Positions 4,775-6,502 of a DNA stretch of 6,502 nt are shown one piece after another. Source of the DNA: Chloroflexota bacterium (GTDB lineage Bacteria > Chloroflexota > Dehalococcoidia > Dehalococcoidales > JAUYDJ01); contig JAUYDJ010000036.1 in the NCBI GenBank assembly GCA_030690025.1, positions 1-6,502 on the forward strand. The letters run 5' to 3'. Position numbers and translations under genes: made by a program. The notes below the pieces were generated by a model, which was not told the DNA's origin, made no database searches, and worked only from the letters and a program-made list of their open reading frames with translations. Every line of letters begins with the position of its first letter. Position 1 is the first letter of the stretch.

Positions 4775-6199
4775 ATGAGTTTATTCCGCGCCGGAGACAA
4801 GAACCAGTACCCACCCGAGGAAGCCGCCCTGGTGATGCGACTCGGGGTGTTCGTGACGATGCGCTGGCTCTACATAGTCGGCGCCATCATCACCACCCTG
4901 GTCGCTTCGCTGGTCTTTCATATCGGTTTCCCCACGCTGCCGGTCTATATTATCTGTGTCTTCATGGTCCTGTATAACCTGGTCTTGCGGCGGCAGGTAC
5001 GTAGCCTCAAGCCAGACAATACTGGCTCAGTCGTGCAGAGGGCCAGGAACTATGGCAACATCCATATTATGCTGGACATGGTGACACTTACCGTCATTCT
5101 CCACTTTACCGGTGGCATAGAGAACCCCTTCATTTTCTTCTTTGTGTTCCATATTATTGCCGCCAGCATTGTGCTCCCCTACCGCACCGTGTATACACTG
5201 GCTACTGCCGCTATCTTGATGGTCACGCTGCTGGTAGGGCTAGAGTACGCCGGGGTCATCCCTCACCATAACCTGGTGGGGTTTGTGCTGCCGGAGCGCT
5301 ACCAGCAAATCAGCCGTATCCTGGCGGTACTGGTGGCCCTGGCATTTCTGCTTTACGTCAGCACCTACATCATCACCGCCATTGCCGGAGAGTTGCGTAA
5401 ACGGCAGCGGCAAGTAATGGAGCTGAGAGAGCAGCTTCTCGAAGAGAAAACCAGGGAGCTGGAGGAGTCCTCGCGGGAGATAGCCAAGCTGGCCGAAGAA
5501 AAGAACCGCTTCCTTCGCTTCCTGGGCGTGGCTGCCCACGACCTGAAAGCGCCGTTGGCAGCAATTCAAAGCTACATGGGGGTGATGCTGGGCGGGTTTT
5601 CCGGCGAGCTTAATGACAAACAGAAAAACATGCTGCAGCGCAGCAGCATACGTATTACCGAGCTGTTGAATTTGATTAGCGACCTCCTGGATATCCCCCG
5701 TATTGAGACCGGGCAGATTGTCCAGGAGATGAAGGAAATTTCGCTGCGCCAGGCGGTCAGAAATTGCCTCCAGGACCAGCGCAACCTGGCCCGGGAAAAG
5801 GGGATAAAGCTCAAGGTAGAAATGCCGGAGACGCTGCCCCGGATTCGCGGCTCCAGTCCCCGCCTCCAGCAGGTCATCACTAACCTGATGAACAATGCCC
5901 TGACCTTTACTCCAGCGGAAGGCTCCGTGATTCTCCGGGTAGCTGAGAAAGAGAATGACATTCAGGTCGAGGTTATCGATACCGGAATTGGCATCCCGCC
6001 CCAGGACCTGCCCCGGATGTTTGAAGATTTCTTCCGGGCAAGCAACGTGGAGACCAAGGGGACCGGTCTGGGTCTATCCATTGCCCGGAGGATTGTGACT
6101 GCCCACGGGGGCAAGATATGGGCGCAAAGCCCGTGCCCGGACAGCAACTGCGGCAGCAAATTTACCTTTACTTTGCCCAAGAAGATGGAAGGGAGATAG
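4775..6199 (+). CDS. Membrane sensor histidine kinase, RegB/PrrB-like (GGxxNPF)
   Basis: This 474-residue kinase has six predicted membrane segments, roughly 31-50, 53-71, 97-111, 118-136, 139-160 and 180-205. A charged coiled coil follows (206-245), then the kinase core. The H-box is AAHDLKAPLAAI with phospho-acceptor H255, the N-box is NLMNNALTFTP (N374), G1 is DTGIGIP (402-408), the F-box is FEDFFRA and G2 is GTGLGLSI (429-436). The GG-IE-NPF motif at 113-119, between segments 3 and 4, matches the GGxxNPF signature of RegB/PrrB redox sensors, where it is implicated in quinone sensing. The RegB redox cysteine near the H-box is not evident. ATG 4775 is preferred over the in-frame ATG at 4706, which lies inside metV. 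GAGGG (4765-4769) sits 5 nt before it, and the metV stop ends 2 nt upstream. No response regulator or receiver domain is present in the window. The kinase class is sure; the signal is inferred. Confidence 0.9.
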   Translation: MSLFRAGDKNQYPPEEAALVMRLGVFVTMRWLYIVGAIITTLVASLVFHIGFPTLPVYIICVFMVLYNLVLRRQVRSLKPDNTGSVVQRARNYGNIHIMLDMVTLTVILHFTGGIENPFIFFFVFHIIAASIVLPYRTVYTLATAAILMVTLLVGLEYAGVIPHHNLVGFVLPERYQQISRILAVLVALAFLLYVSTYIITAIAGELRKRQRQVMELREQLLEEKTRELEESSREIAKLAEEKNRFLRFLGVAAHDLKAPLAAIQSYMGVMLGGFSGELNDKQKNMLQRSSIRITELLNLISDLLDIPRIETGQIVQEMKEISLRQAVRNCLQDQRNLAREKGIKLKVEMPETLPRIRGSSPRLQQVITNLMNNALTFTPAEGSVILRVAEKENDIQVEVIDTGIGIPPQDLPRMFEDFFRASNVETKGTGLGLSIARRIVTAHGGKIWAQSPCPDSNCGSKFTFTLPKKMEGR

Positions 6200-6203
6200 C
6201 ACC

Positions 6204-6502
6204 ATGAAAGCGGGAACGAATCTGGAGAAAGTCCTGGAAAGCGGCCGGTTCGCCGTTACCGCCGAAGCTGGCCCGCCCAAGGGCACCAGCGCTAAAGCTG
6301 TCCAGAAAAAAGGCGAGGTGCTCCGTTCCTGCTGTGACGCGGTAAACGTCACTGATAACCAGACCGCTATCGCGCGCATGTGCAGCCTGGCCGGCTGCAC
6401 GCTGCTAAAGCAGCTGGGCGTTGACCCGGTGATGCAGATGGTCACCCGCGACCGCAACCGCATCGCTATCCAGAGCGATGTGCTGGGTGCCGTGGCGCTG
6501 GG
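6204..6502 (+). CDS. metF: Methylene-tetrahydrofolate reductase MetF, 5' part
   Basis: Only the first 99 codons and two bases are in the window; the gene runs off the right edge. The product reads FAVTAEAGPPKG near residues 16-27, where E21 corresponds to the conserved catalytic Glu of MetF (E28 in E. coli). Then come DAVNVTDNQTAIARMCSLAG and QMVTRDRNRIAIQSDVLGAVALG. These are the first strands of the FAD- and folate-binding TIM barrel in MTHFR (family PF02219). The start is supported by GGGAG (6191-6195) 8 nt before the ATG and a 4-nt gap after the kinase stop. The enzyme reduces 5,10-methylene-H4F to 5-methyl-H4F, a step of the methyl branch of the acetyl-CoA pathway. With MetV in the same operon it is likely the catalytic flavoprotein of a MetVF complex. 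Whether an extra domain follows cannot be seen. Confidence 0.93.
   Translation, partial: MKAGTNLEKVLESGRFAVTAEAGPPKGTSAKAVQKKGEVLRSCCDAVNVTDNQTAIARMCSLAGCTLLKQLGVDPVMQMVTRDRNRIAIQSDVLGAVAL

Overview
The window looks like a fragment of an anaerobic, probably acetyl-CoA-pathway (Wood-Ljungdahl) bacterium. The basis is one compact plus-strand operon at the right. It links a NAD(P)H-oxidising flavin/iron-sulfur module (NuoG/HoxU-like, NuoE-like and NuoF-like proteins) to the two subunits of a MetV/MetF-type methylene-tetrahydrofolate reductase. A membrane histidine kinase gene sits between metV and metF. The lineage cannot be fixed from the sequence. An anaerobic Chloroflexota (Dehalococcoidia-like) or another acetogen-like bacterium would fit, but this is a weak inference.

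Layout. Positions 1-705 hold the 3' end of a gene whose product has an Ig-like, probably extracellular, beta-domain; it is open at the left edge. Positions 706-1797 are a visibly AT-richer, gene-poor stretch. It contains a stem-loop after the first gene, a possible 37-residue single-pass membrane protein on the minus strand (908-1021), and the frameshifted 3' end of an IS3-family (IS150-like) element with its right inverted repeat (about 1214-1386). It also contains short repeats and tandem hairpins, and a near-consensus sigma-70-type promoter (1742-1770). From 1799 to the right edge, six genes run in one direction with gaps of 1-10 nt or a 7-nt overlap, which is a strong sign of a single transcript.

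How the genes may work together. The NuoF-like subunit should bind FMN and NAD(P)H. The NuoE-like and NuoG/HoxU-like subunits carry 2Fe-2S and 4Fe-4S clusters that wire electrons onward. The operon encodes no hydrogenase, formate dehydrogenase or quinone-reducing subunit in this window. The cysteine-rich MetV subunit, whose gene overlaps nuoF, is therefore the natural electron acceptor, passing electrons to the MetF flavin that reduces methylene-H4F to methyl-H4F. This would be a NuoEFG-type counterpart to the RnfC2-MetFV and Hdr/MvhD-MetFV complexes described in acetogens. The interposed kinase has six predicted membrane segments and a GGxxNPF motif between segments 3 and 4, as in RegB/PrrB redox sensors. 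This suggests that a redox-sensing signalling protein is co-expressed with the reductase.
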